This document shows, one piece after another, positions 7,034-16,300 of a DNA stretch of 33,382 nucleotides. The DNA is from SIAJ01 sp036266155 (GTDB lineage: Bacteria > Planctomycetota > Planctomycetia > Gemmatales > Gemmataceae), in the NCBI GenBank assembly GCA_036266155.1, contig DATANR010000006.1:1-33382 (forward strand), given 5' to 3'. The notes under the pieces are model-generated. The model was not told the DNA's origin, made no database searches, and was given only the letters and a program-made list of their open reading frames with translations. Numbering within the stretch: the stretch's first letter is position 1; every line of letters starts with the position of its first letter. Position numbers and translations under genes: made by a program.

Positions 7034-7510
7034 CTACCGTCGGCGACTGACGGCGCGGTCCATTTCGCGCTTCGCGTCGGCCGTCTTGAGCGCCTGTCGC
7101 TTATCGTACAATTGCTTGCCGCGCGCGACGGCAATCTCGACTTTTGCCCGGCCATTCTTGAAATAGACGCTGGTGGGAACGAGGGTGAAGCCGCGTTCGG
7201 ACGCCTTGCCGGCAAACTTCGCGAGTTCACGCCGGTGGGCCAGGAGCTTGCGGTCGCGCTTGGGTTTGTGATTGAGGCGGTTCCCCATCGCATATTCGGG
7301 AATCTCGCAGTCGATCAACCAAAGTTCGCCCGATTCGATCTTGGCGTAGGAGCCGTCTAATGAACAATGCCCGTCGCGCAGACTCTTGACTTCCGTGCCG
7401 ACGAGCACGAGGCCGCACTCGAGACGCTCCGTCAACTCGTACTCATGTGCGGCCCGGCGGTTGCGCGTGACCACCTGAATACCGTCTACCGCCTTGTCCT
7501 TCTTGGCCAT
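7034..7510 (-). CDS. smpB: SsrA-binding protein SmpB
   Basis: SmpB binds tmRNA and delivers it to stalled ribosomes in trans-translation. The 158 residues contain the family landmarks: NRRAAHEYEL at the start, GLVLVGTEVKSLRDGHCSLDGSYAKI, the RDRKLLAHRRE helix, GFTLVPTSVYFKNGRAKVEIAVARGKQLYDKR in pieces, and a basic C-terminal tail (AKREMDRAVSRRR) that would enter the mRNA channel. Length is normal for the family. No ssrA gene was recognised in the window. It heads an operon with two surface-glycan genes, an unusual pairing that may only reflect a shared promoter. Confidence 0.97.
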   Translation of the reverse strand: MAKKDKAVDGIQVVTRNRRAAHEYELTERLECGLVLVGTEVKSLRDGHCSLDGSYAKIESGELWLIDCEIPEYAMGNRLNHKPKRDRKLLAHRRELAKFAGKASERGFTLVPTSVYFKNGRAKVEIAVARGKQLYDKRQALKTADAKREMDRAVSRRR

Positions 7511-7533
7511 CGCTGTTTCGCTTGAGGTCTCGA

Positions 7534-7878
7534 ATGCCCCGATTCGTTATACTCGCCCACGACCATCCAGAACCACATTGGGATCTGTTCCTTGAAGATG
7601 GATCGGCTTTGCGATCCTGGCGCCTTGGGCAACTGCCAGAGGCAGAGGCAAACGTCTCCGCGGAGCCGACTCCGAACCATCGACTCGACTACCTCGATTA
7701 TGAAGGTCCCGTCTCTGACGCCCGTGGATCGGTCAAGCGCGTTGAGTCTGGCGAGTTCGAATGGATAGCGGACGATCCCAACTGCTTGATTGTTCGCGTG
7801 GCCAGTCACAAATTGACTGGTGAACTTGAAATCCGTCAATTTGCATCGACCTGGATCTGTTCGTTCAACCCGGAATGA
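7534..7878 (+). CDS. Stand-alone LigD-type 3'-phosphoesterase domain
   Basis: The ATG at 7534 (GAGG six bases upstream) gives 114 residues that match the phosphoesterase domain found at the N-terminus of many LigD proteins. There it trims 3' ribonucleotides and 3' phosphates during end joining. Visible metal and catalytic residues are His9-Asp10 and His15-W-Asp17 (in HDHPEPHWDLFLE), corresponding to the LigD H-D and HYD motif, and the later NHRLDYLDYEG block with the third conserved His. A length of 114 is near that of the isolated domain. There is no ligase, polymerase or Ku gene near it. It converges with the 7882-8583 gene with three bases between stop codons. Confidence 0.85.
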   Translation: MPRFVILAHDHPEPHWDLFLEDGSALRSWRLGQLPEAEANVSAEPTPNHRLDYLDYEGPVSDARGSVKRVESGEFEWIADDPNCLIVRVASHKLTGELEIRQFASTWICSFNPE

Positions 7879-7881
7879 GGC

Positions 7882-8583
7882 TCATTGTTTTGGAGTCACG
7901 CGCGGAATCGGCGGGCCTAGCAAATCCGTGGAGCGGCCCGTCATTCGCAATTCACCACCCGCAAGTTCAATCCGGTCGAATTGGAAAGTCGGTCGCGTCA
8001 GGTCCGCCTGGAATCGCATAACGGCAACGGGATGGCCATCCTTGCGATACCACGAAATCTCGATGTTCTCGCGGCGCGCTTTCTCGCTGATTTTGTCGAG
8101 GAAGAAGCTCTTTGGAATTGGCAGTGCGCCTGCTTGAAGACTGACGATTTCCATAGCCAACGTGTTGACGCCTTGGGGCACCTTCCAGAACTTAATCTCG
8201 GCCGATGCCACCGTGCTCAAAGTCCCGGTTCCCCAGCGGAAGCCGATTCTCATCTTACCGTCTTCAATTTTGACACGCGGTGCATGGCAATCGTCCGGCA
8301 GATTCTCGTCGCCACCGACTTGGTAGTATTGTTCCTGAAAGAAGGCGTTGAGCTGTTGGCCCGTGAACTTGATCTCCCAATGCGGATCATCCAGCACACC
8401 CAGAATGCGCGAATACTGCGCCATCGCCGCCGTTGACATGTCCGTCCGCTCTTGACCCGGCGGCATCTCCGCTTGCGTGTAAAAACTCGGCTCGCTCTTC
8501 ACCATCACGACCAGTCCAATGAGGATCGTGGCGACAAAGCCAAGTACAAGCCCGATGCTGATGAGCAGCCGTCTTCGCCGCAT
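7882..8583 (-). CDS. Membrane-anchored protein of unknown function
   Basis: The 233 residues begin with a basic MRRRR stretch and one transmembrane helix at about 7-30; the rest is predicted outside the cytoplasm. Recognisable pieces are FYTQAEMPPGQERTDM, a region rich in Gln and aromatic residues (about 73-90, FTGQQLNAFFQEQYYQV), and later beta-rich segments. It resembles uncharacterised single-pass proteins common in Planctomycetes, but no named family or catalytic motif could be identified. The ribosome-binding site is weak (GAGA only). A possible promoter lies at about 8660. Confidence 0.7.
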   Translation of the reverse strand: MRRRRLLISIGLVLGFVATILIGLVVMVKSEPSFYTQAEMPPGQERTDMSTAAMAQYSRILGVLDDPHWEIKFTGQQLNAFFQEQYYQVGGDENLPDDCHAPRVKIEDGKMRIGFRWGTGTLSTVASAEIKFWKVPQGVNTLAMEIVSLQAGALPIPKSFFLDKISEKARRENIEISWYRKDGHPVAVMRFQADLTRPTFQFDRIELAGGELRMTGRSTDLLGPPIPRVTPKQ

Positions 8584-8893
8584 GGTGGCGGTCTCGCAAT
8601 GGGATCGCGTCGAATAGCCGTTCGGGCCTAACTAATCAAGTTCGACAATTCCTTCCCATATTGTAGTAACCGCGCGTACTGCGCACTCAATGTCCGTGGC
8701 CGCGAACTTCGCCCACTTCACCTCTTCGGACCAATCGGCAGTTTTTGTCAAGCTGACTGGAAAGCCTTGCCGAAGATGACGGCTATCCGGCATTGCGCGG
8801 TTGCGCGGGATATTCCCGGCGCACCGAATGTCGGGACGGTACGGGGGACGATCCCCGGCCGCCGGGTTCGGAACCCCTGCCGTGAAGGGCCGC
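8584..8893. other. Divergent intergenic region, regulatory
   Basis: About 310 bases separate the minus-strand anchored-protein gene from the plus-strand TPR gene, so two outward promoters should be here. A TACAAT element on the minus strand (8665 to 8660) could be a -10 box, with an imperfect TTGAGT about 19 bases upstream. No equally good pair was found for the plus strand. A minus-strand frame at 8632-8913 shows no protein-like pattern and is not a credible gene. Confidence 0.5.
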
Positions 8894-11800
8894 ATGAACA
8901 CGATTCCCGCCACTCATTCCCGCCGACCTTCACGCCCGTTCTTGGTTCGGGCGGCGCACGCGTGGTATGCCTGGGCGGGCCTGGCCGCGACGACGGCCGG
9001 CGCCTATTTCGCGGCCAATGGACAATTGCGCGTCGGCGAGGGCGCGCACCTGCGCGCCGCTGATCCGGTGAGCTGGAAGCCGTCGGCGCCGCCACCCACC
9101 AGCGAAGGATCGAAGATCATTCTCGGTCCCGCGATGGACCCAGACGATCCATTCCGTGCAGCGCCGGCCCCCACGAAGCCCACGAAGGTAGAACCCGATA
9201 TCAAGCCCGCAGACGTCAAGCCCGCAGATGTCAAGCCGGTCGAGACAAAGACCGTCACCGGACCGACGTTGCCCGATCCTTTCGTCGCGCCAGACGTGAA
9301 GCCGGCGCTCAGTCCGAAGGCCGGGGCGGTGCTGAACGCGTACATGCACGATAAGGCCGTCGTTCCCACCTCTGGCGAGGAGCCGGCCAAGCTGCCGAAG
9401 ATCACACCGCCGCCGCTGGTCGTTCCGGCGCTGCCGCCGTCGGTCACCAAGTCGGAACCCATTGCCGGGCCCGCGTTGCCGGTGTCCACAAATACTTCGA
9501 CCCTTCCCGCCCCATCCGGCGTGCCGCCGATCGTCGCGCCGGGCGGGCCGTCGTTGTTGCCGCCGGGGACGAGCGGCGTGAAACTGCCGCCGATCCCGCC
9601 GCCACCTGGACAGGTGGTAACGACAAGCGGCACGCCCGTGTCGAAGCCGCTCGAAGCGCGCTTGCCAAACACGTTGATCGCACAAGAACCCGAGCAACTC
9701 AACGTGTTGCCGAAAGCGATCGAAAAGCCGGCTGAGAAGAAGGAGCCACCACCACCGAAGAAGCGCAAGATCCTCGGTACGCTGTCGCAGGACGACGAAA
9801 TCAAGCTGAATGCGGCACAGACTGAAGCACGGCTGCTGAACTTCAACCGTGCCATTGCCCTGATGGCGGACGTGATTTCGCGCAACCCGGAGGAGTATGA
9901 CCTCCGCGCCGAGTTCGCGGGCATCCTGCTTTCGGCGGGGGATCACAAGCGGGCGATCCGCGAGCTGGAAACGGTCATCAAGGCCGCGCCGAACGTCGCC
10001 GGCTATCGGCTGCTCCTCGGCGATGCGTACATGAATGCCCGAAAGTACAAGGAGGCGGCGGATGTATTCATGACCGCTTTGGAGATGATTGGTCCGGACT
10101 CGCGGCTGGCCGAACGAATTCCGGAAGTTGTGATCCGCGCTGCTCGTGCCTATGCCCTCGATGGCGACCTGTTCCGCGCCGCGTTCCTCGTCGACCGGTA
10201 TCTCTCCGGGATTCGCGTCGATGATCCGCGGGCGCCGCTGGCGATGGGCGGCGTGCTTTTGGATCTCGATCGTCCGTATGACGCCCTGCCGTACCTCATC
10301 GAAAAGCGCAAGCAACTGCTCGCGTCGCCCGAGGCGTCCGAAGAATATGAACTGAAAGTCCTCGAAATTCTTGCCAGCATGGTCCGCGGATTTGCCCGCG
10401 TCGGCGATCGACAGCAGGCCATGGACGCCATTAAAGAGATGGCCCCGTACGGCCCGAAAAAGCTCGCGATCAGGGACACACTGGGAGACATTCTCTTCGG
10501 CCTGAACGAATTTGAATTGGCCGGACACGTGTACAACCAGGTCCTCGCCGTCGATCCGGCCAACTCGGAAGGTCTCCTCGGCATCGCCGACGTGTACCTC
10601 GAAACGTACCAGCCGACGGCTGCGAAGCGCGTGCTGGACAGCTTCATCCCGAACGCCGTCAGCCAACGACATTACCTGCTTTCATACTCGTCGTACCACC
10701 AGACCGTCGGTGAGTACACCGAAGCGAAGCAGATCTATTTGGACATGCTCCGTCGGAACGACAGCGATACCGAAATCCGCTACGCGCTTGGCCAACTCTA
10801 CGAGTACACGAACGAATGGGAGAAGGCCAAAGCGGAATTCGCCAAGATCCCGCCGCAGGACAAGATGGGTCGCAAGGCGCGCCTCTGGTTTGGGCGCACT
10901 CTGAACCGCCAACGTAAATACGCGGAAGCCGCCGCGATCGCCGAGCAGTTCATGCGCGACGACCCGAACAATCCGGAAGGCGTCGTGATGTACGTCCGGG
11001 CGACGGCCAAGATGGGCCAGTTCGACCGGGCCATCCAGGCCGGCCGCGGCTACCTGGCGACCAACCCGCGCGATGAACGCAACGCGACGCTCGTGCGCCT
11101 CGCCGTCGGTCGGGCGATGCTCGACGCTAATCGGGCCCTCGACGCGGCCCGCGAGTTTGAGATCGTGCTGTCGCGTCCCGCGGGCCGAATCCCGGAGGCG
11201 TACTACGGGCTATCCCGTGCTGCCGAGAAACTCGGCAATCCGGACCGGGCTCACCAGATCATCGCGACCCTGTGTGGGGCCGTCGGCGGCGACGTTCGAA
11301 ACAAGCTCGCCCTCGCCGACTTCTACTCGCAGGACTTCGAGGATGCCAAAGTCATCGAGATCCTCAGCACCTTCCCCGAATACGATGGCAATAACTTGGC
11401 CGTGCTCATTCGACTGGCCGATGCCCAACAGCGCCTGAGCCGGTGGTCGGGCAATCCAGCGGACGCCTTTAACACAGCGTCACAGGCGATCCGCATTTCG
11501 CCGACGAATGTTCGCGCCCATCTCGCGATGGCCCGGTCGTTCGCCATCGCGCAGAACTACCGCAAGTCTGCGGTGCAATACGACCAGTTGATCGCCATCG
11601 ATCCGACCAACACGGTCCCGCCGCGCGAACGTGCCCGGGTGCTCTTCAGCGACCACCAGTACAGCGCTGCCCGATCGCAATACAACGTGATGTTGACGCC
11701 GAGTCCCGAAGAAGTCGTGGTCAACCACATGGCCTACGACGTCCAACGAGACGGTCGTTTCCGGCAAGCGTTCGCGCCGTATCTCGGCGGACCCATGGGC

Positions 11801-13102
11801 GGCCCGGCGCTCCGCTCCGAGCTGGCACGGCTCGCGGCGTCCAGCCCGGATGAAGAGGTCCGGCATGCCGCACACCGGATGATTTGCGATTACGACGCGA
11901 CCTTGGCCTGGCAGGAGACATTCCGCCTCGAACGCGATGCCAAGGAACTTAAGGGCTACCGGCCCTACGCTTCCGTGGCCCAATATCAGGCGCTGTTCCA
12001 GTTCGAGCCGAGCAACACGGAGGCAAGCTACGATCTCGCCCAGGTGTTCGGCGACTTGAAGCAGACGCGGGCCGAGTTGACCTGGTACGCGAACACGCTG
12101 GCCATCGACCCGACGCACCGCGATTCCATTTGCTTCAGCGAGCGTGCCAGCGCGGAAATTAGCCCGAAGCTCGACCTGAGTGCCGATTGGATGTCGGAGC
12201 GGGGCCGCAGCGGGTTGACGGCCATCGATCGCACGCGTTTGACGGGCGCAGTCTCAATCCCGTACGGCGACGAGAACGAGTTTGTGAAGTTCGGCTACAC
12301 GCGGATTGCGCTGAATCCAGTGGACGGCCCCCAAGTTGAGGGGAACCTGCCGTTTATCCGGGCGCAAAAGAAGTTCGACGACAATCGACTCCTAGCTTAC
12401 GCCCAGATCGGCGTGGAGCAATATGCTGAGGGCCGCGGCTTCAACACCCGGCCGGTGTTCGACATTGGCTACACGTATGACCACAATGACGTGTTCCATA
12501 GCCGCAGCGGGATCTTCTTGGAGAACGTCGCCGAGAACGGCGAATCGATCCGGCAGGACATCCACCGGTGCGGTTTCTACTGCGGCGGCGACGTGCGGCC
12601 GACCCGCACGTGGGCGTTCGGCGGCCAATACATGTACTCCCATTACAGTGACGACAACGATGCCCATCAGGGCTATCTGTTCAACGAGGTCTCGCTGACG
12701 CTGCCGCCGAAGCAGTTGAAGATCGTCGAAGCGTTCACCGCGGAGAGTTACCGGGAACAAACCCGGTTCCCGCTCCCGATCCCGTTCCCCGACCACATGG
12801 CCGGAACGGTGCATCCGTACTTCGCGCCGGACTTCTACGCAAACGGCCAGCTCCGCATCGAGTGGTGGCACTGGCTGAGCCGGGACACCTACGTCCACAG
12901 CAACCAGTGCTGGTACTCACTCCAGTACGGCATCACGACCGATACGAACTTGATCGTCTTCCACGACTTCCGCGCGATCTTCAACTACGACATCAACTCG
13001 TGTGTCTCGGTCGGCGGTATGGCCGAAGCGTATCTCGGCGGCGACACCTATACGCAGTATCAGGCCATGGCCTTCCTGCAGGTGCGCTTCCTCGGGAAGT
13101 GA
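8894..13102 (+). CDS. Large TPR protein with predicted C-terminal beta-barrel
   Basis: The ATG at 8894 (GAAGGG upstream) gives 1402 residues. A hydrophobic stretch at about 20-42 is a signal or anchor. Residues 45-290 are Pro/Lys/Thr/Ala-rich and disordered-looking, including three DxKPA five-residue repeats. From about 290 to 1085 come many TPR-like helix pairs (for example LLGDAYMNARKYKEAADVF and ALGQLYEYTNEWEKAKAEF). After about 1085 the sequence turns into alternating aromatic beta-strands (FDIGYTYDHNDVF, AFGGQYMYSHYSDDN) and ends in QVRFLGK, like a small outer-membrane barrel. This order, TPR superhelix then barrel, is that of BcsC and PgaA, which export polysaccharide. Export of a glycan is an inference; no BcsA- or PgaC-like synthase is in the window. 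The gene is followed by a strong hairpin. Confidence 0.75.
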   Translation: MNTIPATHSRRPSRPFLVRAAHAWYAWAGLAATTAGAYFAANGQLRVGEGAHLRAADPVSWKPSAPPPTSEGSKIILGPAMDPDDPFRAAPAPTKPTKVEPDIKPADVKPADVKPVETKTVTGPTLPDPFVAPDVKPALSPKAGAVLNAYMHDKAVVPTSGEEPAKLPKITPPPLVVPALPPSVTKSEPIAGPALPVSTNTSTLPAPSGVPPIVAPGGPSLLPPGTSGVKLPPIPPPPGQVVTTSGTPVSKPLEARLPNTLIAQEPEQLNVLPKAIEKPAEKKEPPPPKKRKILGTLSQDDEIKLNAAQTEARLLNFNRAIALMADVISRNPEEYDLRAEFAGILLSAGDHKRAIRELETVIKAAPNVAGYRLLLGDAYMNARKYKEAADVFMTALEMIGPDSRLAERIPEVVIRAARAYALDGDLFRAAFLVDRYLSGIRVDDPRAPLAMGGVLLDLDRPYDALPYLIEKRKQLLASPEASEEYELKVLEILASMVRGFARVGDRQQAMDAIKEMAPYGPKKLAIRDTLGDILFGLNEFELAGHVYNQVLAVDPANSEGLLGIADVYLETYQPTAAKRVLDSFIPNAVSQRHYLLSYSSYHQTVGEYTEAKQIYLDMLRRNDSDTEIRYALGQLYEYTNEWEKAKAEFAKIPPQDKMGRKARLWFGRTLNRQRKYAEAAAIAEQFMRDDPNNPEGVVMYVRATAKMGQFDRAIQAGRGYLATNPRDERNATLVRLAVGRAMLDANRALDAAREFEIVLSRPAGRIPEAYYGLSRAAEKLGNPDRAHQIIATLCGAVGGDVRNKLALADFYSQDFEDAKVIEILSTFPEYDGNNLAVLIRLADAQQRLSRWSGNPADAFNTASQAIRISPTNVRAHLAMARSFAIAQNYRKSAVQYDQLIAIDPTNTVPPRERARVLFSDHQYSAARSQYNVMLTPSPEEVVVNHMAYDVQRDGRFRQAFAPYLGGPMGGPALRSELARLAASSPDEEVRHAAHRMICDYDATLAWQETFRLERDAKELKGYRPYASVAQYQALFQFEPSNTEASYDLAQVFGDLKQTRAELTWYANTLAIDPTHRDSICFSERASAEISPKLDLSADWMSERGRSGLTAIDRTRLTGAVSIPYGDENEFVKFGYTRIALNPVDGPQVEGNLPFIRAQKKFDDNRLLAYAQIGVEQYAEGRGFNTRPVFDIGYTYDHNDVFHSRSGIFLENVAENGESIRQDIHRCGFYCGGDVRPTRTWAFGGQYMYSHYSDDNDAHQGYLFNEVSLTLPPKQLKIVEAFTAESYREQTRFPLPIPFPDHMAGTVHPYFAPDFYANGQLRIEWWHWLSRDTYVHSNQCWYSLQYGITTDTNLIVFHDFRAIFNYDINSCVSVGGMAEAYLGGDTYTQYQAMAFLQVRFLGK
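9197..9241 (+). repeat. Three tandem 15-base units in the TPR gene
   Basis: Three in-frame copies of 15 bases encode DIKPA, DVKPA and DVKPV (from residue 102 of the TPR protein). They lie in the proline-rich linker and probably expand or contract by slippage, changing only the linker length. Copies are close but not identical at third codon positions. Confidence 0.85.
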
Positions 13103-13126
13103 TTTGAGCCGGTCACGCAAATCCGG

Positions 13127-13154
13127 CGGGCCGGGCGCTCAGGCGCCCGGCCCG
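13127..13154 (+). terminator. Strong hairpin behind the TPR gene
   Basis: A perfect 12-base-pair, almost pure GC stem (13127-13138 with 13143-13154) and a four-base loop lie 25 bases after the stop codon of the TPR gene. There is no clear T-run after it, so it could be a terminator of the non-canonical kind or an mRNA-stabilising end. It separates the TPR gene from the AsmA-like gene, whose own promoter candidate follows. Confidence 0.65.
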
Positions 13155-13245
13155 TCGCGCTTACTCGACCGGGTTCGGACACGCCAATTCATGACACTCA
13201 CCGTTCGCGCGTGGCAAGCGTAGCCTACCTGCACTCGACTCCGCC

Positions 13246-13274
13246 TTGACCGCATTGAATCTATCGCCTATTGT
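13246..13274 (+). promoter_or_regulatory. Sigma-70-like promoter candidate for the AsmA-like gene
   Basis: TTGACC at 13246-13251 and TATTGT at 13269-13274 are separated by exactly 17 bases. This would start transcription about 40 bases before the ATG at 13320. The position after a hairpin and before a new gene supports it, though planctomycete promoter sequences are poorly defined. Confidence 0.45.
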
Positions 13275-13319
13275 CGCGCGGTTGCTGCGCAGGATGCGCG
13301 GCCCCCCGGAGGGGGATGG

Positions 13320-16300
13320 ATGGCCGCACGGAAGGGGCTGATTCGACTGGTGCGCGTGGCCTGTGTCCTAGGCGTCCTGGGATACGGGGGTTGGTACGCA
13401 TACGACGAACTGTTCAAACCCGGTGAAATCAAGCGTCGGGTCATTGAAGAACTCTCGGCGCGCTTTGAAGGCGTCGACGTCGAGGTCGGCTCCGCCCGTC
13501 TACGCCCGTTTCTCGGCGGGGTCAATGTCTCTGATCTGAAGCTCATTCGCCGCGACGACCCGACGCGCACACCGTTTCTGCATGTGCCGCACGCGGTCAT
13601 CTGGTACGACAAGGCCGACTTCGCGCATCGGCTGCGACCCGCGAAAATCGAACTCGAAGATGCTCGACTGCATGTCGTTCGCAATGCCAAGGGGCAGTGG
13701 AACGTCATGGACATCTGCAAGCCCGGCCCCGAGGGCGAGCAGGCGCCGGTCTTTGTGTTGCGAAAGGCGCACGTCGAAATCATCGACGAAAAACAAGGAT
13801 CGACAGCGGTTCTCGACTTGCAAGAGTTGGACGTCACGGTCATCAACGATCCCGTCAATGTTTACACGTACGAGGCGCGCGGCACCGCGACGCCGGTCGG
13901 CGCTTTCCAGGCGCGCGGACGCTTCGAGAAGGGTGTCGGCGCTGCCGGCACCCTCGATCTGAATTCCATCGCACTCGGCGAACCCCTTGCTCGACTGATC
14001 GGGCTCGCCGCTCCGGAGGCCGTGGAGCCACTGCAGACCGTATCGGGGACGGCCGCGTGCCGGACGCGCTGGACCTGGAAGCCGGACCGCAAGCCGCCGC
14101 TGAGTTATGACACCGAGTTTGATTTGCGCGACGGGCGCTGCAATGGCCCGAACTTGCCGGCGCCGATCGAGCAGCTTGCCGTCAAGGCGCGAGTGCGCGA
14201 CGGGGAGCTGACCGTCGAATCGCTGACCGGGCGACTCGGCGACAGCGGGCTAAACGTTAAACTTGAACTCGATGCTCTGAAGGCCGACCCTGATGCCAAG
14301 CTTGTCATGCTCTCGACCACGGACCTCGAAGATCGTGTTCGCCGGCTCGAAGTCACGTTGACGGACTTGAAAGTCGGGCCCGAATTATTCGACAAGCTGC
14401 CGGCCAGATTCGCGACGGTCCGCGACATGTTCGCTCCGTCTGGTCTGGCGGACGCGACTTACGAGCAACGCCGCGATAAAGGGCTGCTGAAGAAGAAGTG
14501 CGTCTTCCGCCCGAAGGGCATGGCCGCAAAGTATCGCGGCTTTCCATATCCGATGGATCACATTCGCGGCACGGTTGTGGCGACGCTTGATGAGGAACTG
14601 CCGCCACATTACGAGGTGGATTTGGTCGGTGAGGGCAGCGGCAAGGCGGTCACGCTCAAGGGAACGGTGGTCGGTGGGCCGGAACGTGAAGTCGATCTGG
14701 TCCTCAGTGGTTCGGACATCGTGCTCGACAAAACGCTCATCGACGCGCTGCCGGACGAATACCCCGCCTTGATCCGCCGGCTGCAGCCAACGGCGACCGG
14801 CGACTTCACCGCGAAGATTCGGCACAACGCCCGCATCCGCCGCGACCATGGGCCAGACGCTTTCGACAACGATTTCGACATTCGCATTCGCTCCGGCAGC
14901 TTGATCTACGAGGAATTCCCCTATCCGCTGCGAAACCTCGCGGGCACCTTGCGCATTCGCACCGTGCCGGAGACACCGACGGTCGGCGTGTCTGGGCCGC
15001 GCGACAGCGGCATCGTCGAATTCAAAGACTTCACGGCCACCGGCGCCGCCGGTTGCAAATTGAAGATCAAGGGTAGCCGCACGTCGGAGCCGGGTGGCGC
15101 GGTCCTACATATGGAAGTAAAAGGCGACGGCCTGCCGCTTGATGGCGAGTTGGGGCGTGCGATCGCCAAGATCAAGATCGAGCATTCGTGGACGACGTTT
15201 GCGCCCTCCGGGCGGATGAATTGCGAGATCCATGTCGACATCCACGATCGGATGAGCCCCAGCGGCCAGCCCCTTGGCTTCCATCCGCCACGCGACCTGG
15301 AGTTGAGGCTCTCGTTCAACGGGCCGTCGATCCGGCCGACGTTCTTCTCATACCCACTCACGGATGTCGCGGGCCAGCTTTCCTATGCCTTGGGACGAGT
15401 CGAGGTGCGCCAACTGCGGGCGAAACACGGGCAGACCTTGTTTACGCTGCCGTTCGCCGAAGTGCTCTTGCCGGCAAACGGCGGCTTTTGGGCCGATCTG
15501 GTCGACCTGCGCGTGTCGCCCGTGGTCTGCGACCGCGAGTTTCTGGCCGCCCTGCCCCAGGGTATGCGTTCCGCTTGTCTCGGTCTGGAGCCGCAAGGTC
15601 CAATTGCCATTCACGCGCGCCGCCTCGTGATCGACGATCAGCCGAAGAACCAGCAACCTGCCCGTGTCGTCCCGCAGGTGGCAGTCAAGCAAGTAACGGC
15701 CAACTCGTCGCCAGTCGAACGCAAGACTTTGCCGACCATTTTCTGGGATGGGACGGTGACCTTCCGCGACGCCTCGATGAAGACCGGTATCCAATGGGAC
15801 GGCGTGACGGGCGAATTCAGCACACGCGGACTCTTTCGCAACGACAAGCTCGACCGCGTCGTCGGCAATCTGGCAATCGACAAGGCGCGCATCCTCAAGC
15901 AGCCCGTCGAAACGTTGTCGGCACGCTTCGAGGTGGATCCCGCGAAGCCGGATGTTGTGGCGATTCCGTGGATTAACGCACACATGTATGGCGGCGAAGT
16001 CGGCGGCCAGGCCCGGCTCGAACTCGGCACACCCGTCCGCTTCGACTTGTCTCTCAATGGCGCACGGCTCAAGCTCGAAGAGTTCGCCCGCGTGAATCAC
16101 CTGGGGCCAAAGACGGAAATTCAAGGACTCGCGACCGCACAGATTACATTGTCCAACGCCATCGACCCCGCGACGCGCATGCCGATCCTGCAGGGCAGCG
16201 GCAGCGTCGACGTGCCCAACGGCAAGATGCTCGATTTGCCCGTGATGTTCGACGTCATCAAGCTGGCTCGGCTGCGGCCTGTCGATCGCACGGCCTTCGA

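Noticed and set aside
7034..7510. Possible tmRNA gene next to smpB
   Set aside because: The flanks of smpB are filled by the glycosyltransferase and the phosphoesterase genes; no tRNA-like ends or tag-peptide frame were seen.
8632..8913. 93-codon minus-strand frame in the divergent gap
   Set aside because: It overlaps the start region of the TPR gene and has no recognisable domain, signal peptide or ribosome-binding site.
8930..10672. 580-codon open frame on the minus strand
   Set aside because: It lies fully inside the TPR gene on the opposite strand, is rich in Arg/Gly/His in the way of a GC-rich shadow frame, and shows no domain pattern. The plus strand has clear TPR repeats.
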